Below, piece by piece: positions 10,530 to 22,200 of a stretch of 64,000 nucleotides of DNA (positions within the stretch are counted from its first letter, which is position 1; each line of letters starts with the position of its first letter). A program made the position numbers and the translations under genes. Below the pieces are notes generated by a model. That model worked only from the letters and a program-made list of their open reading frames with translations, made no database searches and was not told where the DNA came from. The stretch is from Lobosporangium transversale (taxonomy: Eukaryota > Mortierellomycota > Mortierellomycetes > Mortierellales > Mortierellaceae), in the NCBI RefSeq assembly GCF_002105155.1, contig NW_019029060.1:1-64000 (forward strand), in the 5' to 3' direction.

Positions 10530-10567
10530 TAAATCAAAGCCTCGAATAGGAGCACTGGTCCCTAGTA

Positions 10568-12159
10568 CAGTGGTCATCAAAAGTCATTCAATGATTTTGA
10601 ATTTTTAACATTCTCATTCCTTTTCTTCATTCTCATCTAGCATGTGGCTAGTGTATTTGGGGTAGTGCATTTGTTCCCCACACTCATGATTACTTTCATG
10701 TCTCATTCTTAATTATGACTTCATTGTGAAATAAAACCAATTTCAATTTGACCTGTCTATTGAATGACTTTGCTGATTTTGAATGTTGATTGCAAAAAAA
10801 ACTTTTTCACTTCTCTTTTTTCTACCAAGGTTACCTTCAGCTATATCTTCATACACCTCTACTTACAATTAACATGCCACATCGCTTAGTATTTATTATG
10901 AGGAGGCTTTCTATGGAAAAGGTACAAAATGTTCAGGCCTTACTTCGACAAGGGAAGTCTACAAGCGAAGTGGCAAGGCAACTTGGTATCTCTATTTCAT
11001 CGGCAATAAGGATCAGGAGGGACGTCAAGGACAATATTCCTAAACCCAGAATGGGCAGACCCTCATTGGTTTCGCCTGCTACCAAGAGGGTTATTGCACG
11101 CGAGGTTGATACGGGGAAACTTAGATCCATCCTGGCAGTTCAAGAATACATCAGATCGAGTCATGGAGTGCATGTCAGTGTAGAGACTGCCCGACGCTAT
11201 GTAAAATCAGAGGGTTTGAAAAACTATGGCCGCCCATTCAAGCCTAGGCCGACAAAAATGCAGATTGCGAAAAGGAAGAATTTTGCCCTCAACCACCTTG
11301 ACTGGACTGTTGATGACTGGAAGCGAGTGATGTTCTCGGACGAAAAGCTTTTTGAAAGGCTAGGGTCCTTAGGAGGAAGAACACAATATAGGCGACCCGG
11401 CCACAGGACTTTAGAAGATCGAGATGTTAGAGAGAGATCAAGGGGAGCACATAACAAACTTATGTGGTGGGGCTGTATCACTTATCATGGTGTAGGCGAT
11501 GGTGGCAGGACCCCTGTCACGGTTGATTCCTCTTTATATGTTGATGTTCTACAGGGTTATGTCCTCGGCTCGTGGAAGTGGTATGGCCAGGACCCTGAAA
11601 GTCAATTTTTCAGCAGGACAATGCAAGTGTTCATACGAGTAGGATGGTTAAAGAGTTCTTTATTAAGTCACACATTACCACTTTGGAGTGGCCTCCAAAT
11701 TCTCCTGACCTCAACCCTATCGAGAATGTATGGGCCTACATGGATCATCGGCTCAAGGGATATGAGAAGGTACCAAAGGATCTGGATGAACTATGGGAAA
11801 GACTACAGGATATCTGGACATCTATTCCACCTGACTTCCTTGATGAGCTATATGAAAGTATGCCACGAAGGGTAGAGGAGCTACATCGCAAGAAAGGAGG
11901 TCGTACACATTACTGAAGAACAGAAAAAAAAACAAATAAAGCAAAGCTGCTGATTTTCTTCAAATGTCATTCAATGAGATGCCAATAATTGGCATTCATC
12001 TAAATTTTCAATTAGCAACAGGAGCTCATTGACATTGTTGTAGGAGTGACTTTGTCGATGGTCGAACTCACTACGAAAGTTTCATTGGCGACAAGCAAGA
12101 TCAAATTGGAGAAAGGAATGAGAATGTCGAAATTCCTAATTCATTGAATGACTTTACTG
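10568..12159 (+). mobile_element. Tc1-like element, family A copy A1 (1592 bp)
   Basis: The left terminal repeat CAGTGGTCATCAAAAGTCAT starts at 10568 after TA. The right repeat has lost 8 bp (GACTTT joins ACTG) and ends at 12159 before TA. Nearly identical to A0 but plus strand. It directly abuts element C1, with TATA between them (12160-12163). Confidence 0.88.
10898..11916 (+). pseudogene. Tc1/mariner transposase, family A, 1-bp deletion
   Basis: Same 344-residue-class transposase as in A0: helix-turn-helix with MGRP motif, D148 (MFSDEK), then QDPE. There one A of AAAAG is missing (about 11597), which shifts the frame into SQFFSRTM. The correct frame resumes at once and carries NPIEN and the C-terminus, ending HYstop at 11916. 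The start is placed at 10898 (MRRLSMEK). Presumed inactive. Confidence 0.9.
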
Positions 12160-12163
12160 TATA

Positions 12164-13792
12164 CACTATCATGCAAAACTGATTGAATAATTCATACCCA
12201 TGTGCATTTCTTTTTTTCATTCCGAGAAACCGTATATGCATACACCACTCATACTTTGGTTTAATAAAGCTCCCGTCTTCTTCTACGTCATAGTTATGCG
12301 TTGTGACATTAGCTTGTCTCATTTAGAAAACTAATGACTTTTTTATTCATTCAGATCACTTTTTCAGTGTTGCATGTGCACATCCGGTGGTCAAAGATCT
12401 TTATAATTTTTTGAGCCATAACCTTACATCAATAAGTAGTATTCCAACTATGGGCATCGCTGACAGCTTGGAGTCTCTTATGGATACCTATGATGAGTTT
12501 GCGGCAGAAGTCCACTGGGATCCTGTACCATTCAACCGATATTCGCTCCCATAGTTCATCACAGCTCTTAGCTCGCTCCGGATACCTAGAGAGCCGCCTA
12601 TCCAATTCTGCCCACATGTGTTCAATAGGGTTGAGGTCAGGGGATTGTGCTGGCCACTCTAGAAGTGTACCTTCCTCTTCTGTCAGATGTACTGACTCCA
12701 AATACTTCCTAACAATCTTCGCCGTGTGCTTCGAGTCATTGTCGTGCTGAAAGACGATATCGCTTTTAGTTAGGCCCCAGTCATCAAGCGACGTCTTGAG
12801 TTCCTCCTGGAGTAGTTTGATGTAAAGTTGTGCGTCCATATTATTGTCAATCTTTGCAATGTATCCAGGTCAGTACCATGAGAAGCATGACCACACTTTA
12901 ACGTTACCACCTCCAAACCTGACAGTGCCTTGCACCGACCTGCGAGTGAGGCGTCCCGGAGTGTCGTCCCAGATCCACTGCACGCCATCAGAGCAGATTC
13001 GGTTTATTTTCGATTCATCTGACCAAATAACCTTTTTCCAATCTTCCAGAGTCCATTCCTTATACTTTTTGATAAAATGCAAACGAGCTTTAATATGCCG
13101 TCGACGTAAAGCTGGCTTACGTACACGCTTCTTTGCTGTCCATCCTAACTCCTTGAGCCGTCGTCTAACGGTGGTCTCAGAAACAGCTGCTGGTGTGAGC
13201 TGGTTGGCTCTGACGGTGGCCTCAACTGCAGTCTTGAGTGTACCTCGTTTCATGTTCACCTTAAGATACTGCATGGTATCTCTAGGTACTTTCCTTGGTC
13301 GACCACCTTTATTGACTGGCATGTACTCCTTATTATGTGCATAGATCCTGGTGGCCGTCGCTATTGATATACCAACACTAGCAGCAGTTTCTCTAGTAGA
13401 CATACCTCCCATCATTAACCTCCTGGCTTCGTTGACTTTCCTTTGTGGAGTGGGTCTCATATTCTGTGAAGGTATAGTTAAGAGAGAGTTAAGCAAGTGT
13501 TCATAAAGGAAAGAGAGAAAAGTCCTTTTACTTGCATTAAATGACGTCCAGCAGTTGTCATGGGCAACATTTTAGACCACATGCAAAACTGAAAAAGTGA
13601 CCTGCATGAATAAAAAAGTCATTAACTTTCCGAATGAGACAAGCTAATGTCACAACGCATAACTATGACGTAGAAGAAGACGGGAACTTTATTAAACCAA
13701 AGTATGAGTGGTGTATGCATATACGGTTTCTAGGAATGAAAATAAGAAATGCACATGGGTATGAATTATTCAATCAGTTTTGCATGATAGTG
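12164..13792 (-). mobile_element. Tc1-like element, family C copy C1 (1629 bp, long TIRs)
   Basis: Ends are CACTATCATGCAAAACTG at 12164 and its complement ending at 13792, flanked by TA. The inverted repeats extend about 190 bp (12164-12350 against 13605-13792) with scattered differences, much longer than in families A or B. Confidence 0.88.
12429..13496 (-). pseudogene. Tc1/mariner transposase, family C, one in-frame stop
   Basis: One continuous frame of 355 codons is interrupted only by TGA at 12870-12872, where copy C2 reads a Gly codon. Start at 13496, or more likely at the internal Met near 13460 (MRPTPQRK). The N-terminal helix-turn-helix has a GGRPRK motif. Catalytic residues are WSDES, QHDND and NPIEH, with 39 residues between the second Asp and the Glu instead of the usual 34. 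Otherwise full length. Confidence 0.88.
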
Positions 13793-13794
13793 TA

Positions 13795-14230
13795 TATGAT
13801 GAAAATAAAATAATAGAGGGCTAAATAAAAAAAATAAAAATAAAAATAAAATAAAAACTTCTTTACCCTCTCGTGGGGCCAATAACCTGATCCAGGCGTG
13901 AAGCGGAGGGAAGGTTTGTGCGAAGCTCAACACGCTCTGTTTTTTGAGGGCAGAGCCGCCTATCACGCTTTTCACTGTTGCACAGACTACAGGTGCGGAC
14001 CATGTCTTTATGAAATCTAGGTGCTGAGAGAAAAATTCAAATTGACAATATTGCAATTGTGTTGGGTGAAAAAGATAGAAAAGGCCTTTGGCAGCGCTGC
14101 CTACCTACTATATCCTCTACCACATTATCGATGGATAAGTTTTGGCACTTTTATTCTATTTCACCGCCAGAAATAAAAACTGGTCAAAATGAGAATGATT
14201 TTCATTTTGACCAGTCTTTATGGATTCTCC
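13795..14230. other. Spacer without gene
   Basis: A-rich tract (13800-13860), then moderately GC-rich sequence. No ORF with coding character. It ends at the 8-bp duplication of the hAT MITE. Confidence 0.4.
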
Positions 14231-14328
14231 CAGTGCTCCTATTCGGACTGAAATTTTGTCTATTATGATGTTTCAGTTTATAAACATAAATATCAATTGA
14301 CTAAATTTCAGTTCAAATAGGAGCACTG
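14231..14328. mobile_element. hAT MITE, 98 bp, with perfect 8-bp TSD
   Basis: Terminal inverted repeats CAGTGCTCCTATTCG and its complement. GATTCTCC is duplicated exactly at 14223-14230 and 14329-14336. The interior is a near-continuous inverted repeat around AATTGAC/GTCTATT-type arms. Same family as the MITE at 38880 and related by its ends to E0, E1 and E2. Confidence 0.9.
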
Positions 14329-14362
14329 GATTCTCCTACAGAAAACAGAGCTCTGGCGACGT

Positions 14363-15021
14363 TTATTGACGATCATTTATTTTTTCCGCCCTCCACAGCT
14401 TTATATTCAAAGGCTCTACATCAAACAACAGCTCCGCAAAACATCTGGGGCAATTGATGGGTGCATATTCATAGTGCACATACGCTTCATTCATCTTCTC
14501 TGAAGATTGTGATTGATAAACTGGTGGCGGAGGAGTTGCGGGGGCTGGCTGCTCCAGAGAAGGACAAATATACTTATAATGAGAAGAGCAGCCGATGTTC
14601 AAGCATTCCTGCTGCCAATCTCAGCTGGAATCACAGTTTTGCTTGCCTTTCTTTCTCCAAGTTTCCTTTCCTCCTCTTCACTTTCACTCTTTTTCTCATC
14701 TTTCCCCTCTTGTTCGAGTAAAGCAAGCAGGGCGTATTCGTCAATGGAGCTGTAGAACCCATCATACAACCCTTCTGCAGCACTCTTTACTGCCTGTTGT
14801 TGGCTTTGTATTAGTTCCTCTTCAGCGCCTACGGTTCGTTCTTTGATACATTGCACAGCCCGCCGAGCTCGTTGTGCTTGGATAATATGTTGTACACCCG
14901 ATGGATTTGGTAAAGCTGTGGAACGTGTAGAACTTGTAGAATTTGTGGAGCGTGCGGAGCGTGTGGCAACTATTTCAATTGAAAAATTTATGTTCGGAGG
15001 TGGAGAGATTGAGGAAGCCAA
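14363..15021 (-). CDS. Hypothetical protein gene, two overlapping frames
   Basis: Frame 1 (15021-14599) starts MASSISPPPN. It has a Ser/Arg/Thr-rich stretch, then helical charged sequence (QRARRAVQCIKERTVGAEEE) and an acidic E/K-rich end. Frame 2 (14602-14363) has a Pro-rich stretch and a paired cysteine motif PINCPRCFAELLFDVEP. They overlap by a few bases in different frames, so either a short intron or a frameshift joins them near 14600. No family recognised; a zinc-ribbon-like end is possible. It could be a host gene or the N-terminal part of another transposon protein. Confidence 0.4.
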
Positions 15022-15248
15022 TTATCAGTGAAGCTACATGACACGATACATGCCTCTATTTTTTTCTTTTTCTTTTGTTAATATTTATTTCATCGTATCC
15101 CACCAGTCACTTCGTCTTTTTAAAGTCACCTTTTTTGCTCTCTAATGATTTTTATAAATATTTTAATATCAGAGATTACTATTAATGACCAACCAAAACA
15201 GCATCGAACACGTGACGAGCTTATGACTTGATGGATGCTATACGACAA
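15022..15248. other. Left flank of the satellite
   Basis: AT-rich sequence leading into the array. On the minus strand 15190-15248 has a weak tRNA-like look (GTATAGC, GTTCGATGC), but the stems do not pair. Confidence 0.3.
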
Positions 15249-15597
15249 ACGCTGAGACACATACACGCTTCTTTGGACCGCTGGCGGAAGAGGTGCAAAC
15301 ACTTCACAAATGCGTCGAGTTGAGCATGCTCGTGCGTTTGTACACTGACCCCCTCCTGGAGCGCCAGTATGCATACTTAGCGAGTTCTGGATTGTCTGAA
15401 TACGTTTTAGCCATGGGCTGAGATCCATAAAGGCTTCATTAGACTTCCCGACCACCCCATTAACTGTGGCGGACGAGGGGCAAACACTTTTTTTTATTTT
15501 TTTACAAGTCCAAACAAAATAACAAAACACTTCCCCAAACGCGTCCAGGTGAGTATAGGGCCTCGTGGGCGGATGAATGTAAACACTTCACAAACGT

Positions 15598-15763
15598 GTC
15601 GAGTTGAGCATGCTCGTGCGTTTGTACACTGACCCCCTCCTGGAGCGCCAGTATGCATACTTAGCGGGTTCTGGGTGGTGTGAATACGTTGTAGTCATAC
15701 GCTGAGACACATACACGCTTCTTTGGACCGCTGGCGGAAGAGGTGCAAACACTTCACAAATGC
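15598..15763. repeat. Representative short satellite unit (166 bp)
   Basis: Core plus short spacer (GGTTCTGGGTGGTGTGAATA onward, ending CACTTCACAAATGC). The core contains the perfect palindromes GAGCATGCTC and GTATGCATAC and the dyad CTCCTGGAG. Confidence 0.95.
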
Positions 15764-15929
15764 GTCGAGTTGAGCATGCTCGTGCGTTTGTACACTGACC
15801 CCCTCCTGGAGCGCCAGTATGCATACTTAGCGGGTTCTGGGTGGTGTGAATACGTTGTAGTCATACGCTGAGACACATACACGCTTCTTTGGACCGCTGG
15901 CGGAAGAGGTGCAAACACTTCACAAATGC

Positions 15930-16213
15930 GTCGAGTTGAGCATGCTCGTGCGTTTGTACACTGACCCCCTCCTGGAGCGCCAGTATGCATACTTAGCGAG
16001 TTCTGGATTGTCTGAATACGTTTTAGCCATGGGCTGAGATCCATAAAGGCTTCATTAGACTTCCCGACCACCCCATTAACTGTGGCGGACGAGGGGCAAA
16101 CACTTTTTTTTATTTTTTTACAAGTCCAAACAAAATAACAAAACACTTCCCCAAACGCGTCCAGGTGAGTATAGGGCCTCGTGGGCGGATGAATGTAAAC
16201 ACTTCACAAACGT
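15930..16213. repeat. Representative long satellite unit (284 bp)
   Basis: Same core, then AGTTCTGGATTGTCTGAATA. The long spacer keeps homology to the short one but adds about 118 bp, including TTTTTTTTATTTTTTTAC. It contains two versions of a GGCGGANGA...AAACACTT segment, as if the short spacer was partly duplicated. Confidence 0.93.
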
Positions 16214-19200
16214 GTCGAGTTGAGCATGCTCGTGCGTTTGTACACTGACCCCCTCCTGGAGCGCCAGTATGCATACTTAGCGGGTTCTGGGTGGTGTGAA
16301 TACGTTGTAGTCATACGCTGAGACACATACACGCTTCTTTGGACCGCTGGCGGAAGAGGTGCAAACACTTCACAAATGCGTCGAGTTGAGCATGCTCGTG
16401 CGTTTGTACACTGACCCCCTCCTGGAGCGCCAGTATGCATACTTAGCGAGTTCTGGATTGTCTGAATACGTTTTAGCCATGGGCTGAGATCCATAAAGGC
16501 TTCATTAGACTTCCCGACCACCCCATTAACTGTGGCGGACGAGGGGCAAACACTTTTTTTTATTTTTTTACAAGTCCAAACAAAATAACAAAACACTTCC
16601 CCAAACGCGTCCAGGTGAGTATAGGGCCTCGTGGGCGGATGAATGTAAACACTTCACAAACGTGTCGAGTTGAGCATGCTCGTGCGTTTGTACACTGACC
16701 CCCTCCTGGAGCGCCAGTATGCATACTTAGCGGGTTCTGGGTGGTGTGAATACGTTGTAGTCATACGCTGAGACACATACACGCTTCTTTGGACCGCTGG
16801 CGGAAGAGGTGCAAACACTTCACAAATGCGTCGAGTTGAGCATGCTCGTGCGTTTGTACACTGACCCCCTCCTGGAGCGCCAGTATGCATACTTAGCGGG
16901 TTCTGGGTGGTGTGAATACGTTGTAGTCATACGCTGAGACACATACACGCTTCTTTGGACCGCTGGCGGAAGAGGTGCAAACACTTCACAAATGCGTCGA
17001 GTTGAGCATGCTCGTGCGTTTGTACACTGACCCCCTCCTGGAGCGCCAGTATGCATACTTAGCGAGTTCTGGATTGTCTGAATACGTTTTAGCCATGGGC
17101 TGAGATCCATAAAGGCTTCATTAGACTTCCCGACCACCCCATTAACTGTGGCGGACGAGGGGCAAACACTTTTTTTTATTTTTTTACAAGTCCAAACAAA
17201 ATAACAAAACACTTCCCCAAACGCGTCCAGGTGAGTATAGGGCCTCGTGGGCGGATGAATGTAAACACTTCACAAACGTGTCGAGTTGAGCATGCTCGTG
17301 CGTTTGTACACTGACCCCCTCCTGGAGCGCCAGTATGCATACTTAGCGGGTTCTGGGTGGTGTGAATACGTTGTAGTCATACGCTGAGACACATACACGC
17401 TTCTTTGGACCGCTGGCGGAAGAGGTGCAAACACTTCACAAATGCGTCGAGTTGAGCATGCTCGTGCGTTTGTACACTGACCCCCTCCTGGAGCGCCAGT
17501 ATGCATACTTAGCGGGTTCTGGGTGGTGTGAATACGTTGTAGTCATACGCTGAGACACATACACGCTTCTTTGGACCGCTGGCGGAAGAGGTGCAAACAC
17601 TTCACAAATGCGTCGAGTTGAGCATGCTCGTGCGTTTGTACACTGACCCCCTCCTGGAGCGCCAGTATGCATACTTAGCGAGTTCTGGATTGTCTGAATA
17701 CGTTTTAGCCATGGGCTGAGATCCATAAAGGCTTCATTAGACTTCCCGACCACCCCATTAACTGTGGCGGACGAGGGGCAAACACTTTTTTTTATTTTTT
17801 TACAAGTCCAAACAAAATAACAAAACACTTCCCCAAACGCGTCCAGGTGAGTATAGGGCCTCGTGGGCGGATGAATGTAAACACTTCACAAACGTGTCGA
17901 GTTGAGCATGCTCGTGCGTTTGTACACTGACCCCCTCCTGGAGCGCCAGTATGCATACTTAGCGGGTTCTGGGTGGTGTGAATACGTTGTAGTCATACGC
18001 TGAGACACATACACGCTTCTTTGGACCGCTGGCGGAAGAGGTGCAAACACTTCACAAATGCGTCGAGTTGAGCATGCTCGTGCGTTTGTACACTGACCCC
18101 CTCCTGGAGCGCCAGTATGCATACTTAGCGAGTTCTGGATTGTCTGAATACGTTTTAGCCATGGGCTGAGATCCATAAAGGCTTCATTAGACTTCCCGAC
18201 CACCCCATTAACTGTGGCGGACGAGGGGCAAACACTTTTTTTTATTTTTTTACAAGTCCAAACAAAATAACAAAACACTTCCCCAAACGCGTCCAGGTGA
18301 GTATAGGGCCTCGTGGGCGGATGAATGTAAACACTTCACAAACGTGTCGAGTTGAGCATGCTCGTGCGTTTGTACACTGACCCCCTCCTGGAGCGCCAGT
18401 ATGCATACTTAGCGGGTTCTGGGTGGTGTGAATACGTTGTAGTCATACGCTGAGACACATACACGCTTCTTTGGACCGCTGGCGGAAGAGGTGCAAACAC
18501 TTCACAAATGCGTCGAGTTGAGCATGCTCGTGCGTTTGTACACTGACCCCCTCCTGGAGCGCCAGTATGCATACTTAGCGGGTTCTGGGTGGTGTGAATA
18601 CGTTGTAGTCATACGCTGAGACACATACACGCTTCTTTGGACCGCTGGCGGAAGAGGTGCAAACACTTCACAAATGCGTCGAGTTGAGCATGCTCGTGCG
18701 TTTGTACACTGACCCCCTCCTGGAGCGCCAGTATGCATACTTAGCGAGTTCTGGATTGTCTGAATACGTTTTAGCCATGGGCTGAGATCCATAAAGGCTT
18801 CATTAGACTTCCCGACCACCCCATTAACTGTGGCGGACGAGGGGCAAACACTTTTTTTTATTTTTTTACAAGTCCAAACAAAATAACAAAACACTTCCCC
18901 AAACGCGTCCAGGTGAGTATAGGGCCTCGTGGGCGGATGAATGTAAACACTTCACAAACGTGTCGAGTTGAGCATGCTCGTGCGTTTGTACACTGACCCC
19001 CTCCTGGAGCGCCAGTATGCATACTTAGCGGGTTCTGGGTGGTGTGAATACGTTGTAGTCATACGCTGAGACACATACACGCTTCTTTGGACCGCTGGCG
19101 GAAGAGGTGCAAACACTTCACAAATGCGTCGAGTTGAGCATGCTCGTGCGTTTGTACACTGACCCCCTCCTGGAGCGCCAGTATGCATACTTAGCGGGTT

Positions 19201-22200
19201 CTGGGTGGTGTGAATACGTTGTAGTCATACGCTGAGACACATACACGCTTCTTTGGACCGCTGGCGGAAGAGGTGCAAACACTTCACAAATGCGTCGAGT
19301 TGAGCATGCTCGTGCGTTTGTACACTGACCCCCTCCTGGAGCGCCAGTATGCATACTTAGCGGGTTCTGGGTGGTGTGAATACGTTGTAGTCATACGCTG
19401 AGACACATACACGCTTCTTTGGACCGCTGGCGGAAGAGGTGCAAACACTTCACAAATGCGTCGAGTTGAGCATGCTCGTGCGTTTGTACACTGACCCCCT
19501 CCTGGAGCGCCAGTATGCATACTTAGCGGGTTCTGGGTGGTGTGAATACGTTGTAGTCATACGCTGAGACACATACACGCTTCTTTGGACCGCTGGCGGA
19601 AGAGGTGCAAACACTTCACAAATGCGTCGAGTTGAGCATGCTCGTGCGTTTGTACACTGACCCCCTCCTGGAGCGCCAGTATGCATACTTAGCGAGTTCT
19701 GGATTGTCTGAATACGTTTTAGCCATGGGCTGAGATCCATAAAGGCTTCATTAGACTTCCCGACCACCCCATTAACTGTGGCGGACGAGGGGCAAACACT
19801 TTTTTTTATTTTTTTACAAGTCCAAACAAAATAACAAAACACTTCCCCAAACGCGTCCAGGTGAGTATAGGGCCTCGTGGGCGGATGAATGTAAACACTT
19901 CACAAACGTGTCGAGTTGAGCATGCTCGTGCGTTTGTACACTGACCCCCTCCTGGAGCGCCAGTATGCATACTTAGCGGGTTCTGGGTGGTGTGAATACG
20001 TTGTAGTCATACGCTGAGACACATACACGCTTCTTTGGACCGCTGGCGGAAGAGGTGCAAACACTTCACAAATGCGTCGAGTTGAGCATGCTCGTGCGTT
20101 TGTACACTGACCCCCTCCTGGAGCGCCAGTATGCATACTTAGCGGGTTCTGGGTGGTGTGAATACGTTGTAGTCATACGCTGAGACACATACACGCTTCT
20201 TTGGACCGCTGGCGGAAGAGGTGCAAACACTTCACAAATGCGTCGAGTTGAGCATGCTCGTGCGTTTGTACACTGACCCCCTCCTGGAGCGCCAGTATGC
20301 ATACTTAGCGAGTTCTGGATTGTCTGAATACGTTTTAGCCATGGGCTGAGATCCATAAAGGCTTCATTAGACTTCCCGACCACCCCATTAACTGTGGCGG
20401 ACGAGGGGCAAACACTTTTTTTTATTTTTTTACAAGTCCAAACAAAATAACAAAACACTTCCCCAAACGCGTCCAGGTGAGTATAGGGCCTCGTGGGCGG
20501 ATGAATGTAAACACTTCACAAACGTGTCGAGTTGAGCATGCTCGTGCGTTTGTACACTGACCCCCTCCTGGAGCGCCAGTATGCATACTTAGCGGGTTCT
20601 GGGTGGTGTGAATACGTTGTAGTCATACGCTGAGACACATACACGCTTCTTTGGACCGCTGGCGGAAGAGGTGCAAACACTTCACAAATGCGTCGAGTTG
20701 AGCATGCTCGTGCGTTTGTACACTGACCCCCTCCTGGAGCGCCAGTATGCATACTTAGCGGGTTCTGGGTGGTGTGAATACGTTGTAGTCATACGCTGAG
20801 ACACATACACGCTTCTTTGGACCGCTGGCGGAAGAGGTGCAAACACTTCACAAATGCGTCGAGTTGAGCATGCTCGTGCGTTTGTACACTGACCCCCTCC
20901 TGGAGCGCCAGTATGCATACTTAGCGGGTTCTGGGTGGTGTGAATACGTTGTAGTCATACGCTGAGACACATACACGCTTCTTTGGACCGCTGGCGGAAG
21001 AGGTGCAAACACTTCACAAATGCGTCGAGTTGAGCATGCTCGTGCGTTTGTACACTGACCCCCTCCTGGAGCGCCAGTATGCATACTTAGCGGGTTCTGG
21101 GTGGTGTGAATACGTTGTAGTCATACGCTGAGACACATACACGCTTCTTTGGACCGCTGGCGGAAGAGGTGCAAACACTTCACAAATGCGTCGAGTTGAG
21201 CATGCTCGTGCGTTTGTACACTGACCCCCTCCTGGAGCGCCAGTATGCATACTTAGCGAGTTCTGGATTGTCTGAATACGTTTTAGCCATGGGCTGAGAT
21301 CCATAAAGGCTTCATTAGACTTCCCGACCACCCCATTAACTGTGGCGGACGAGGGGCAAACACTTTTTTTTATTTTTTTACAAGTCCAAACAAAATAACA
21401 AAACACTTCCCCAAACGCGTCCAGGTGAGTATAGGGCCTCGTGGGCGGATGAATGTAAACACTTCACAAACGTGTCGAGTTGAGCATGCTCGTGCGTTTG
21501 TACACTGACCCCCTCCTGGAGCGCCAGTATGCATACTTAGCGGGTTCTGGGTGGTGTGAATACGTTGTAGTCATACGCTGAGACACATACACGCTTCTTT
21601 GGACCGCTGGCGGAAGAGGTGCAAACACTTCACAAATGCGTCGAGTTGAGCATGCTCGTGCGTTTGTACACTGACCCCCTCCTGGAGCGCCAGTATGCAT
21701 ACTTAGCGGGTTCTGGGTGGTGTGAATACGTTGTAGTCACACGCTGAGACACATACACGCTTCTTTGGACCGCTGGCGGAAGAGGTGCAAACACTTCACA
21801 AATGCGTCGAGTTGAGCATGCTCGTGCGTTTGTACACTGACCCCCTCCTGGAGCGCCAGTATGCATACTTAGCGGGTTCTGGGTGGTGTGAATACGTTGT
21901 AGTCAACGCTGAGACACATACACGCTTCTTTGGACCGCTGGCGGAAGAGGTGCAAACACTTCACAAATGCGTCGAGTTGAGCATGCTCGTGCGTTTGTAC
22001 ACTGACCCCCTCCTGGAGCGCCAGTATGCATACTTAGCGGGTTCTGGGTGGTGTGAATACGTTGTAGTCATACGCTGAGACACATACACGCTTCTTTGGA
22101 CCGCTGGCGGAAGAGGTGCAAACACTTCACAAATGCGTCGAGTTGAGCATGCTCGTGCGTTTGTACACTGACCCCCTCCTGGAGCGCCAGTATGCATACT

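Larger units (their letters stand above)
5456..10557. mobile_element. hAT-type non-autonomous element E0 (about 253 bp) split by Helitron H2
   Basis: Left end CAGTGCTCCTATTCGA at 5456, right end TCGAATAGGAGCACTG ending at 10557. The flanks are GTCCATAG (5448-5455) and GTCCCTAG (10558-10565), a 7 of 8 match as expected for an 8-bp hAT duplication. The interior is rich in TTCGAA-type words and an A-rich tract (5585-5641). H2 occupies 5681-10529. Confidence 0.72.

Noticed and set aside
15185-15250. tRNA gene or tRNA-derived SINE head on the minus strand
   Set aside because: Box A-like and box B-like words are present, but acceptor, anticodon and T stems do not pair.
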